This document shows, piece by piece, positions 1 through 5,319 of a stretch of 5,661 nt of DNA; the first letter of the stretch is position 1; each line of letters opens with the position of its first letter. A program made the position numbers and the translations under genes. The stretch lies in NCBI RefSeq assembly GCF_937976295.1, contig NZ_CALJRY010000186.1, forward strand, positions 1 through 5,661, in the 5' to 3' direction. Under the pieces are notes generated by a model. The model was not told the DNA's origin, searched no databases, and was given only the letters and a program-made list of their open reading frames with translations. This DNA is from an uncultured Rothia sp. Lineage in GTDB: Bacteria; Actinomycetota; Actinomycetes; Actinomycetales; Micrococcaceae.

Positions 1-200
1 ATGTACTCCTGCACCACGGCACAGTTCAGCACGTGGCGAGCCCACAGGCGCGGCACCTCACGCGGACCAATCAGACCACGCTCAATACCGGTCGTCGCCA
101 GGTGCTGCACGTAGCGCTCCGCCAGAGGCAGACGCTCACCGAACACAGTCTCCGCGGCGGCGCGCTCACTCTCGTTGAGAGCGACCATCGAAGTCTCCAT
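1..200 (-). CDS. rsmG: 16S rRNA (guanine-N7) methyltransferase RsmG, N-terminal part (runs off window)
   Basis: RsmG (GidB) methylates N7 of G527 (E. coli numbering) in 16S rRNA using S-adenosylmethionine. Only the first 66 codons are present and the gene continues beyond base 1. The visible part reads METSMVALNE..., then a typical RsmG N-terminal helix region (LPLAERYVQHLATTGIERG, residues 25-43) and the conserved block LIGPREVPRLWARHVLNC (residues 43-60), which precedes the SAM-binding fold in this family. The SAM-binding motif lies outside the window. The ATG at 200 is chosen because GAGGTAGGAG (207-216) sits 6 nt upstream. An in-frame ATG at 188 is less well placed. The start lies 1 nt past the khpB stop, so the ribosome site is inside the end of khpB and translation is probably coupled. 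The khpB-rsmG order next to oriC is standard in actinobacteria and supports the call. Confidence 0.93.
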   Translation of the reverse strand, partial: METSMVALNESERAAAETVFGERLPLAERYVQHLATTGIERGLIGPREVPRLWARHVLNCAVVQEY

Positions 201-201
201 A

Positions 202-768
202 CTAGGCTCCTACCTCGGGAAGAGAAATCACCACGTGACGGCGGGGCCCCTCGCCCTCAGACTCACTGTACAAGCCAGCAGCAGCCACCACATCGTGCAC
301 GACCTTACGCTCGTACGGGCTCAGCGGCTTCATGTGCTCATCACGACCGGTCGCGCGCACCTTCTCAATCGCCTCAGCTGCGATCTTCTCCAGCTGCTCA
401 CGACGCTCAGCACGGTAACCAGCGATGTCCAGAATCAGGCGGGAACGGGTGCCGTTACCAGCCAGGACGGAGAGGCGCACCAGCTCCTGCAGAGCCTCCA
501 GAACCTCGCCGTGGCGACCAACCAGGTGGCGCAGTTCCTCATTGTCATCATCGTCATTGACGACCGACAGGTAGATGCGGTTATTGCGCACCTCAATATC
601 AATGTCGCCGTCCATATCGACAATATCGAGGAGCTCCTCGAGGTAGTCAGCGGCAATATCGCCTTCCTCGTCGATGTCCTCAAAATCGTCTTCTTCGCCC
701 TCAAGGGGCTCCTCTACCAGCTGCTCCTCAACGAGCTGCTCGTCCTCATATTCCATAGCTTCAGTCAC
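202..768 (-). CDS. khpB: KH-R3H RNA-binding protein KhpB (Jag / EloR / SpoIIIJ-associated)
   Basis: This 188-residue protein is a cytoplasmic RNA-binding protein. In Gram-positives, KhpB (Jag, EloR) pairs with KhpA, and it has been linked to RNA regulation and cell elongation. Residues 1-40 are strongly acidic and low-complexity, including the tandem QLVEEQLVEE (11-20). A type-II KH-like domain spans about 41-117, with the GxxG-type loop GRHG at 84-87 inside LVGRHGEVLEALQEL. An R3H domain spans about 120-188, with the R-xxx-H pair R154/H158 in SPYERKVVHDVV and the typical ESEGEGPRRHVVI segment at 169-181. There is no Jag_N domain such as Firmicutes homologues carry. The start is GTG at 768 because AGGA (774-777) lies 5 nt upstream; an in-frame ATG at 756 is too far from it. 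It lies downstream of yidC, its usual partner in gene order, and 1 nt before rsmG. Function in this organism is inferred from the family. Confidence 0.93.
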   Translation of the reverse strand: MTEAMEYEDEQLVEEQLVEEPLEGEEDDFEDIDEEGDIAADYLEELLDIVDMDGDIDIEVRNNRIYLSVVNDDDDNEELRHLVGRHGEVLEALQELVRLSVLAGNGTRSRLILDIAGYRAERREQLEKIAAEAIEKVRATGRDEHMKPLSPYERKVVHDVVAAAGLYSESEGEGPRRHVVISLPEVGA

Positions 769-773
769 AATAA

Positions 774-778
774 TCCTC
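774..778 (-). promoter_or_regulatory. Shine-Dalgarno that fixes the khpB GTG start
   Basis: On the minus strand GAGGATTATT precedes the GTG at 768, giving a 5-nt spacer from AGGA. The in-frame ATG four codons later would have a 17-nt spacer, so GTG is preferred. Confidence 0.65.
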
Positions 779-827
779 GGGATGTTCGGAGGGGTGTCCT
801 AGGGGTAAAAAGTATCTCATACACGGC

Positions 828-861
828 GCCGGGCTCACGCCACACATGGCGAGAACCCGGC
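828..861 (-). terminator. Strong stem-loop between yidC and khpB (possible partial terminator or processing site)
   Basis: On the minus-strand transcript the arm 861-847 pairs with 842-828. This gives 15 positions with one U-U mismatch and one G-U pair, closing a 4-nt loop (843-846). It begins 18 nt past the yidC stop. A run of five U (811-807) follows only after a 16-nt gap, so it is not a textbook intrinsic terminator. It may partly terminate, protect the yidC mRNA 3' end, or mark a processing site. The remaining intergenic sequence up to khpB shows no convincing promoter. Confidence 0.55.
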
Positions 862-879
862 CCGAATCACGGAAGAAAA

Positions 880-1869
880 CTACTTCTTTCCGTTCTGCTT
901 ATTGCGTTGCTGCTTCTGGCGCTTCTTGCTGACCGGCTGCTTACGCTGACCCGCAGCGGCACGCTCACGAGCCTCCTGCAGATCCTTCTCGTGCTGCTCG
1001 CGGGTCTTACCCACCGGAGGCAGACCCTTCGCCGCACGGCGAGCATTCAGCTCACGCTCCGCCTGAGAACCGGGGGTCGGGTTATTGCGGATAACCCACC
1101 ACTGCTGGCCCAGCGACCAGAGGTTCGACACGGTCCAGTAGTACATAACACCCAGCGGGAAGTTAATACCGGAAACAGCGAAGATGATCGGGAAGATGTA
1201 CATGATCATCTGCTGCTGACGGAACATCGGAGAGTTCAGAGCCGCCTCCGACATGTTCTTCACGCTCAGCTGCTTCTGGATGTAGAACTGGGTCGCACTC
1301 ATCAGAACAATCATGATGACCGCCTGAACAATGGTCGCGGTAGCATCGCCAGCGCCCGGGTGCAGCATGGTCGCGAACAGCTGAGCACCAAAAATCTGCG
1401 AATCATTGAACTGGTGTACCAGCTCGGCCGGCAGCATGAGCACACTCTCATTGTTCTGCGCTGCGGTAGGAACGCCCATCAGCACCTGGTACAGACCGAA
1501 GAAGATCGGCATCTGAGCCAGAATCGGCAGGCAGGAGGCGAAGGGGTTCGTACCGTGCTTACGGTACATTTCCATCTGCTCCTGAGCCATAGCCTGGCGG
1601 GAGAGCTGGTCCTTCTTGCCCTTGTACTTCTCCTGCAGCTTCGCCATATCGCCCTGCATCGCGGTCATGCCGCGCATAGCCTTAATCTGCTTGACGAACA
1701 GCGGAATGGTCAGGGTACGCATCACCAGGGTCAGGAAGATAATGCACAGAACCCAAGTCATGCCGGATGCCGGGTCCATGCCCAGCGAGGTGAAAAGAGT
1801 GTGGAACAGCCACAGGACCACGGAGACGATCCATTTAAACGGCCAAAGAATCAAATCAAAAATATTCAC
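880..1869 (-). CDS. yidC: Membrane protein insertase YidC (Oxa1 family)
   Basis: This 329-residue protein inserts membrane proteins into the cytoplasmic membrane, alone or with SecYEG. It is a Gram-positive/actinobacterial type: it has no large periplasmic domain and no lipobox cysteine. Hydrophobic segments are at about 4-26, 36-58, 111-132, 178-197 and 223-256. Arg51 in LVMRTLTIPL matches the conserved groove arginine. The cytoplasmic hairpin spans about 60-107 (KQIKAMRGMTAMQ...QEKYKGKKDQLS), followed by the signature HGTNPFASCLPILAQMPIFF (105-124). The tail from about 262 is Lys/Arg/Gln-rich and ends KKRQKQQRNKQNGKK; basic tails of this kind in YidC are thought to contact ribosomes. The start is GTG at 1869, with AAGGAG (1879-1884) 9 nt upstream. 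It follows yidD by 51 bp with no obvious promoter, consistent with one operon. Length and motifs appear complete. Confidence 0.96.
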   Translation of the reverse strand: MNIFDLILWPFKWIVSVVLWLFHTLFTSLGMDPASGMTWVLCIIFLTLVMRTLTIPLFVKQIKAMRGMTAMQGDMAKLQEKYKGKKDQLSRQAMAQEQMEMYRKHGTNPFASCLPILAQMPIFFGLYQVLMGVPTAAQNNESVLMLPAELVHQFNDSQIFGAQLFATMLHPGAGDATATIVQAVIMIVLMSATQFYIQKQLSVKNMSEAALNSPMFRQQQMIMYIFPIIFAVSGINFPLGVMYYWTVSNLWSLGQQWWVIRNNPTPGSQAERELNARRAAKGLPPVGKTREQHEKDLQEARERAAAGQRKQPVSKKRQKQQRNKQNGKK

Positions 1870-1878
1870 GCGGGAATA

Positions 1879-1884
1879 CTCCTT
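1879..1884 (-). promoter_or_regulatory. Shine-Dalgarno of yidC
   Basis: AAGGAG on the minus strand, 9 nt before the GTG at 1869. It supports GTG rather than a later ATG as the start, and keeps the first transmembrane segment (residues 4-26) in the protein. Confidence 0.7.
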
Positions 1885-1920
1885 AAGGACTCGGCTAAGT
1901 CATTGTGTGGGAGGCGCCGC

Positions 1921-2394
1921 CTACTCAGGGCGGGCGTCACCACCGGTGTGAGGGGTGTAAAGATGGGGGTGATTGAGCAGAATAATTTTCGGTTCTGCTC
2001 CGGGAGCGAAAGTACGCTTCCCCGCCGGGACTGGGTCGATACCTCCGGTCGCCCAGGGAACGCACCGCAGAATACGGCGCACCGTCAGGGAAAGCCCGCC
2101 CATCGCACCGTGGGTGGTCAGCGCCTCCAGGGCGTAGGCTGAGCAGGTCGGGTAGTAGCGGCACACGTCCCCGTAGAGGGGGGAGACGACCTTGCGGTAG
2201 GCCTTCATGCACGCAATCAGCAGGTTCTGCGGTAGAACGTAGAGTGCTTGCAGGAAAGTTTCAGGCCTCACGAATTCGTTAGGTGCTAGCGCCAGCAGCT
2301 CGTCGGGGCCCAGAGTCTCGGCAGAAGCGCTATAGGTGCCGCTGTGATGCGCGTGGAAGCGTTCTTCGCAACGCTCCCGCTGGGGACGACTCAC
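1921..2394 (-). CDS. yidD: Membrane protein insertion efficiency factor YidD, with extended N-terminus
   Basis: YidD is a small membrane-associated protein that assists YidC-dependent insertion, and its gene normally lies between rnpA and yidC, as here. From the GTG at 2394 the protein has 157 residues. The family core spans about residues 54-122: LPQNLLIACMKAYRKVVSPL, then CRYYPTCSAYALEAL (78-92, with Cys78 and Cys84), a HG-x4-G segment, and RRILRCVPWATGGIDPVP (105-122, with Cys111). All the usual family landmarks are present. About 50 residues precede the core and 35 follow it, which is long compared with common YidD proteins of roughly 70-110 residues. The start is supported by the GTGA overlap with the rnpA stop and by AAGGAG (2400-2405) 5 nt upstream. 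The frame stays open further upstream to 2544, but that part lies inside rnpA. An internal GTG at 2271 lacks a ribosome site. The core assignment is firm; the N-terminal extension is inferred from the start signal. Confidence 0.9.
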   Translation of the reverse strand: MSRPQRERCEERFHAHHSGTYSASAETLGPDELLALAPNEFVRPETFLQALYVLPQNLLIACMKAYRKVVSPLYGDVCRYYPTCSAYALEALTTHGAMGGLSLTVRRILRCVPWATGGIDPVPAGKRTFAPGAEPKIILLNHPHLYTPHTGGDARPE

Positions 2395-2756
2395 GGCTTC
2401 TCCTTGCTCTGAGGCAAATCGAGCTTGGCGAAAGCAGCCTCCAGTGCCGATTCGTAGTCGCGACGCAGCTGATCCCAGCTGGCGTTCGCGGAGGCGGGAA
2501 GCGCTCGCACCGCAATGGCGTAGCCTTCCGGATGCGCGGCGCAAGTGAACGCGGCAAGTTCACGCAACCGGCGCTTGACCAGGTTGCGTGTGACTGCGTT
2601 GCCCACCGCCTTCGACACAATGAAACCTACCTGGGTTGTTTTTCCAGGATTTTTCGCCGTAGATACAACGATGTTCCGACGTCCTGTACGGATGCCGGAA
2701 CGGAAGGCGTGGGAGAATTCAGCGCTGGTGCGCATACGGTGCCGTTGAGGCAGCAC
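2391..2756 (-). CDS. rnpA: Ribonuclease P protein component
   Basis: This 121-residue basic protein is the protein subunit of RNase P, which with the RNA subunit removes 5' leaders from precursor tRNAs. It begins MLPQRHRMRTSAEF, the usual N-terminal pattern that leads into the central cleft. The diagnostic RNR motif is clear in KAVGNAVTRNLVKRRLRE (49-66), with R57, N58, K61, R62, R63 and R65. Length fits the family (about 110-130). The GTG start at 2756 is chosen because it keeps the conserved LPxxHR opening and follows AAAGGGGA (2761-2768) by 4 nt; the ATG at residue 8 would remove that opening. The gene sits downstream of rpmH, as in most bacteria, but a perfect 19-bp hairpin lies between them and may lower its transcription relative to L34. 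Its end overlaps the yidD start by 4 nt. Confidence 0.96.
   Translation of the reverse strand: MLPQRHRMRTSAEFSHAFRSGIRTGRRNIVVSTAKNPGKTTQVGFIVSKAVGNAVTRNLVKRRLRELAAFTCAAHPEGYAIAVRALPASANASWDQLRRDYESALEAAFAKLDLPQSKEKP
2400..2405 (-). promoter_or_regulatory. Shine-Dalgarno of yidD inside the end of rnpA
   Basis: AAGGAG on the minus strand, 5 nt before the yidD GTG (2394-2392), which overlaps the rnpA TGA (2393-2391) as GTGA. The site decides the yidD start and predicts translational coupling to rnpA. Confidence 0.75.
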
Positions 2757-2831
2757 GTGTTCCCCTTTACGTAGTGTGGGAGATTCGGCTCGTGTGGCAA
2801 GCTGATCTCCGCGTGTATTTCACGCTTAATG

Positions 2832-2873
2832 ATAGTTCGCCCGCCGATGCGTGTGCATCGGCGGGCGAACTAT
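2832..2873 (-). terminator. Perfect 19-bp stem-loop between rpmH and rnpA (attenuator or processing element)
   Basis: The arms 2832-2850 and 2855-2873 are perfect inverted complements around the 4-nt loop 2851-2854. The hairpin starts 9 nt after the rpmH stop in the transcript. No U-tract follows (the next minus-strand bases are CATTAAGCGT), so full Rho-independent termination is doubtful. The likely role is to cut expression between abundant L34 and scarce RNase P protein, by partial termination or by RNA processing and stabilisation. A small second repeat, GCGTG/CACGC (2811-2825), lies just downstream. Confidence 0.7.
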
Positions 2874-2882
2874 ATGCCGTGA

Positions 2883-3020
2883 TTAGGCCGAGAGCTTTGC
2901 GCGGCCCTTACCGCGGCGGTTCGACAGAATCGCGCGGCCTGCACGGGTACGCATACGCAGACGGAAGCCGTGCTTCTTGGCGCGACGGCGGTTGTTCGGC
3001 TGGAAAGTACGCTTGCTCAT
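2883..3020 (-). CDS. rpmH: 50S ribosomal protein L34
   Basis: This 45-residue, highly basic protein of the large ribosomal subunit binds 23S rRNA. The sequence starts MSKRTFQPNNRRRAKKHGFR, the L34 signature, and continues LRMRTRAGRAILSNRRGKGR before AKLSA and TAA. Length is normal for the family (44-47). The ATG at 3020 has an excellent AAGGAG (3028-3033) 7 nt upstream. It is the first gene of the minus-strand block, divergent from dnaA, which is the classic oriC-side arrangement. A promoter at 3138-3166 gives a leader of roughly 110 nt. The transcript meets a very strong hairpin directly after the stop codon. Confidence 0.98.
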   Translation of the reverse strand: MSKRTFQPNNRRRAKKHGFRLRMRTRAGRAILSNRRGKGRAKLSA

Positions 3021-3083
3021 ACTTTGTCTCCTTGATTTTTGCGGTTCGTGCCCTCACGGGGTATCGGAACCGTACGCTTCTTG

Positions 3084-3124
3084 GTGCACGGAGGTACCGC
3101 GACTATTCGCAGTAGGCGGTGCAC
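3084..3124 (-). promoter_or_regulatory. Possible folded element in the rpmH 5' leader
   Basis: Two copies of the palindrome GTGCAC (3084-3089 and 3119-3124) can pair as an outer stem. Inside, 3097-3102 can pair with 3107-3112 (six pairs including one G-U) around a 4-nt loop. It falls within the predicted rpmH leader. The outer stem is short and the linkers do not pair, so this is a weak call. Confidence 0.3.
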
Positions 3125-3137
3125 ACACAACAGCACA

Positions 3138-3166
3138 ACTTTAGAAGAGTGGAGGGCGTAAATCAA
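3138..3166 (-). promoter_or_regulatory. Probable sigma-70-type promoter for rpmH and the downstream operon
   Basis: On the minus strand a -35-like TTGATT (3166-3161) is followed after exactly 17 nt by a -10-like TAAAGT (3143-3138). Each hexamer matches consensus at four of six positions. Transcription would start near 3131 and leave a leader of about 110 nt before rpmH. It is the best-spaced promoter seen in the window. Confidence 0.65.
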
Positions 3167-3308
3167 GTTCTTGACGCTTTTTTCCGCGTGATTCCGGGCT
3201 CGTTTGTGGTGTGGAAGCGCTGTGGAGGCGGTGGTTGCGGCTGGTACTAGGGTGTGGAGAGATCGCCAACTCATGGAGCGCAAACCTGGGGATATTCATG
3301 GCGGCACG

Positions 3309-3328
3309 ATATCCACCGCGGTGTATAC
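3309..3328. repeat. Imperfect palindrome with perfect CACCGCGGTG core
   Basis: The core 3314-3323 is a perfect 10-bp palindrome. Its flanks extend the symmetry imperfectly to 3309-3328, so that ATATCCACC on one side faces GGTGTATAC on the other. The left half matches the DnaA box at 7 of 9 positions. Confidence 0.5.
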
Positions 3329-3356
3329 CCCTCCTTATTCTCCTGCCGTCGCCAAG

Positions 3357-3365
3357 TTATCCACA
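3357..3365 (+). promoter_or_regulatory. DnaA box, perfect TTATCCACA
   Basis: An exact match to the bacterial DnaA-box consensus on the plus strand, about 235 bp upstream of the dnaA start. Confidence 0.85.
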
Positions 3366-3434
3366 CCCGTGGACCTCTAGGTTGTTCCGCTAAATATCAG
3401 GGAAGACGCCTCATTATGCACTTAAATCCACCGC

Positions 3435-3443
3435 TTATCCACT
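3435..3443 (+). promoter_or_regulatory. DnaA box, TTATCCACT (8 of 9)
   Basis: Differs from TTATCCACA only at the last base. Same orientation as the box at 3357 and 14 bp before the inverted pair starting at 3458. Confidence 0.7.
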
Positions 3444-3455
3444 TCTGTAATTACA

Positions 3456-3478
3456 AGTTTTCCACCGTGTGGAAAACT
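3456..3478. repeat. Inverted repeat made of two face-to-face DnaA-box-like sites
   Basis: The arms 3456-3465 and 3469-3478 are perfect 10-bp complements separated by CGT. They hold TTTTCCACC (3458-3466, plus strand, 7 of 9) and TTTTCCACA (3468-3476, read on the minus strand, 8 of 9), which face each other. The pair sits next to the perfect box at 3481 and about 38 bp before the candidate dnaA -10. Confidence 0.75.
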
Positions 3479-3480
3479 CT

Positions 3481-3489
3481 TGTGGATAA
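3481..3489 (-). promoter_or_regulatory. DnaA box, perfect (TGTGGATAA on plus strand)
   Basis: An exact consensus box in reverse orientation, 4 bp after the neighbouring inverted-repeat box and just upstream of the expected -35 region of dnaA. This placement fits repression of dnaA by DnaA. Confidence 0.85.
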
Positions 3490-3515
3490 CTTTCTCTCCC
3501 TGTGTATTAAGCGGG

Positions 3516-3521
3516 TAGAAT
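3516..3521 (+). promoter_or_regulatory. Candidate dnaA promoter -10 element (TAGAAT)
   Basis: TAGAAT matches TATAAT at five of six positions. No good -35 hexamer lies 16-19 bp upstream (the region reads TTTCTCTCCC), so it may depend on an activator or be weak. Transcription would start near 3528, giving a dnaA leader of about 70 nt. Confidence 0.4.
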
Positions 3522-3533
3522 CTTAATGACCTC

Positions 3534-3572
3534 GCGGTGGTTTCCGGCATGATTTCTTTACTGCACCACCGC
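3534..3572 (+). repeat. GC-rich hairpin-forming inverted repeat in the dnaA leader
   Basis: GCGGTGGT (3534-3541) is a perfect complement of ACCACCGC (3565-3572), with a 23-nt loop. It ends 28 nt before the dnaA ATG and would be inside the leader if transcription starts near 3528. It may affect dnaA mRNA stability or translation. Confidence 0.45.
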
Positions 3573-3600
3573 TTCACATCGAGTGAAAGTAAAGAATTCC

Positions 3601-5307
3601 ATGACCGACTCCCTTCAGGCGCGCTGGGCGCATCTGCTCTCCATTCTTGCCGCCGATCCGGCGGTGACGGCACGTCAACGTGGTTTCGTGAATCTTGCGC
3701 AGCCTCAGGGACTGATGGGTTCTTCTCGCCTCATCATTGAGGTGCCGAATAAGCTCACTCGCGCGGTCTTCGAGGAGCAGATTAGTGCTTCGTTCCGTGC
3801 AGCTCTGCACGAGGCTTTTGGCCCGTCGACCACCGCGCTTTTCGATGTGAATGAGTCGATGATTCCTGTTGAACCTACAAGTCAGGACGTTTTCCACGGT
3901 GAGCGCGAGGTGCCTGTCGAGCACCAGCCCGTCCCGTCGGCTGCGGCGGCTTCTGCGCATCATGAGGCACCCGCCGGCTCGCGTGCCTTTGAGTACTACA
4001 CGGAGCCGCATCCGGGCCCCGACCAGTACGAGGTACCTGCAGATGAGCAGGTCACCCGCCCCTCCCTGCATGCTCTGGAGGCGGAGCGTGCCGGATTCCC
4101 CTCCGCACAGCAGCCCGCTCCGGCGGCTCCTACTGCGGGTGTGCCGGCGCCTCGTGAATACCCGGCGGCGCCCTCTTTCGTTCCGGACGCCCCGGCGGTA
4201 CCGCAGGCTCAGCAGGTGCATCCGCATGAAGACCCGGAAAACGCGCCGACTTGGGATAGCTCTGCCCGACTGAACCCGAACTACACCTTCGACACCTTCG
4301 TGATTGGCCAGTCCAACCGCTTTGCGCACGCGAGCGCTTTCGCGGTGGCAGAGCAGCCCGGCATTGTCTACAACCCGCTGTTCATCTACGGCGGTTCGGG
4401 CCTGGGTAAGACCCATCTGCTGCACGCGATCGGCCACTACACCAAGTACCTGTACCCGAATTTGCGGGTTCGCTACGTGAATTCTGAGGAGTTCACGAAT
4501 GACTTCATTAACTCGATTCGTGACGATGAGGGTTCGTCGTTCAAGCAGATTTACCGCAATGTTGATGTTCTTCTGATTGACGATATCCAGTTTTTGGCGG
4601 GCAAAGAGGCGACGATGGAGGAGTTCTTCCATACGTTCAACGCCCTGTACAACCACCAGAAGCAGATTGTGATTACCTCTGACTTGCCGCCGAAGCAGCT
4701 AACCGGTTTTGCTGAGCGTATGCGTTCGCGTTTCGGTTCGGGTCTGAATGTGGATGTGCAACCTCCGGAGCTGGAGACTCGTATCGCGATTCTGCGCAAG
4801 AAGGCTCAGAACGAGATTTTGCCGGTGCGCGATGACGTCATGGAATACATTGCTTCCCATGTCACGGCCAATATTCGCGAGTTGGAGGGCGCTCTGATTC
4901 GTGCGAGCGCTGCCGCCTCGATGAAGAAGCCGCCGGAGCCCATCACCCTGGCTGAGGCTGAGACCTATCTGAAGGATTTGCTCTCTGATACCGGTGGTGC
5001 GGAGATTACGTCGGCGCTGGTTTTGGCGACGGTGGCGAAGTATTTTGATGTGTCCATTGAGGATATGCAGTCGAAGTCTCGAACCCGTACGCTCACGAAT
5101 GCGCGTCAGGTGGCGATGTATCTTCTGCGTGAGCTGACCGAGATGTCTCTGCCGCGTATTGGTAACGATTTGGGTGGCCGTGACCATACGACGGTGATGC
5201 ACGCGGTGCGTAAGGTGAGTGCGCAGATGGCGGAGCGTCAGACGATTTTCAATCAGGTGACTGAGCTGACGAATTTGATTCGCCAGGAGCAGCGCGCCGC
5301 CGGCTAG
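3601..5307 (+). CDS. dnaA: Chromosomal replication initiator protein DnaA
   Basis: This 568-residue AAA+ ATPase binds DnaA boxes, melts oriC and recruits the replicative helicase. Domain I is about residues 1-85 (LQARWAHLLSIL..., RLIIEVPNKLTRAVFEEQ). Domain II (about 86-221) is an unusually long linker rich in Pro, Ala, Glu and His. Domain III (about 222-445) holds Walker A GGSGLGKTH (264-272), Walker B LLIDDIQ (324-330), sensor 1 VITSDLPP (357-364), the arginine-finger block RMRSRFGSGL (373-382) and sensor 2 NIRELEG (424-430). Domain IV ends with the DnaA signature GNDLGGRDHTTVMHAVRK (521-538), which contacts DNA. The ATG at 3601 is chosen; an in-frame GTG at 3583 would add six residues but has no ribosome site. 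Even the ATG has only AAAG about 6 nt upstream, much weaker than its neighbours' sites. It is divergent from rpmH and flanked on both sides by DnaA boxes, which implies autoregulation. Confidence 0.98.
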   Translation: MTDSLQARWAHLLSILAADPAVTARQRGFVNLAQPQGLMGSSRLIIEVPNKLTRAVFEEQISASFRAALHEAFGPSTTALFDVNESMIPVEPTSQDVFHGEREVPVEHQPVPSAAAASAHHEAPAGSRAFEYYTEPHPGPDQYEVPADEQVTRPSLHALEAERAGFPSAQQPAPAAPTAGVPAPREYPAAPSFVPDAPAVPQAQQVHPHEDPENAPTWDSSARLNPNYTFDTFVIGQSNRFAHASAFAVAEQPGIVYNPLFIYGGSGLGKTHLLHAIGHYTKYLYPNLRVRYVNSEEFTNDFINSIRDDEGSSFKQIYRNVDVLLIDDIQFLAGKEATMEEFFHTFNALYNHQKQIVITSDLPPKQLTGFAERMRSRFGSGLNVDVQPPELETRIAILRKKAQNEILPVRDDVMEYIASHVTANIRELEGALIRASAAASMKKPPEPITLAEAETYLKDLLSDTGGAEITSALVLATVAKYFDVSIEDMQSKSRTRTLTNARQVAMYLLRELTEMSLPRIGNDLGGRDHTTVMHAVRKVSAQMAERQTIFNQVTELTNLIRQEQRAAG

Positions 5308-5319
5308 ACGTGCTGTTGT

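Larger units (their letters stand above)
3167..3600. other. rpmH-dnaA intergenic region with DnaA-box cluster (dnaA control region, possible part of oriC)
   Basis: No gene is supported here. The stretch holds two perfect DnaA boxes (3357-3365 and 3481-3489), a near-perfect one (3435-3443), the inverted pair at 3456-3478 and weaker matches: TGTGGAGAG (3253-3261), ATATCCACC (3309-3317), and partial TGTGGA motifs at 3210 and 3221. The half nearer dnaA (about 3400-3510) is visibly AT-richer than the surrounding genes. Boxes upstream of dnaA are a common feature of actinobacterial and other Gram-positive origins and allow DnaA to repress its own gene. Whether this region also takes part in initiation cannot be read from sequence alone. 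Confidence 0.7.

Noticed and set aside
175..2142. A long open frame (about 655 codons) on the plus strand across khpB, yidC and yidD
   Set aside because: It is antisense to three recognisable genes, its Leu/Arg/His-rich product resembles no known family, and it reflects the codon bias of the genes opposite.
2395..2544. Upstream extension of yidD by 50 codons
   Set aside because: The frame is open, but it lies within rnpA in another frame; the GTGA overlap and AAGGAG place the start at 2394.
2757..2831. Possible separate rnpA promoter (TTGCCA then ACACTA at 17 nt)
   Set aside because: The -10 match is poor; a chance pairing is as likely.
3171..3200. TTGACG as a -35 element for a dnaA promoter
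   Set aside because: No -10-like hexamer follows at 16-19 bp, and it is more than 400 bp from dnaA.
3526..3552. Tiny upstream ORF MTSRWFPA in the dnaA leader
   Set aside because: The ATG is only 4 nt after the candidate -10, so it may not be transcribed, and it has no ribosome site.
3574..4656. A 360-codon open frame on the minus strand opposite dnaA
   Set aside because: It is antisense to the conserved DnaA domains, with an Arg-rich unrecognisable product and no ribosome site of note.
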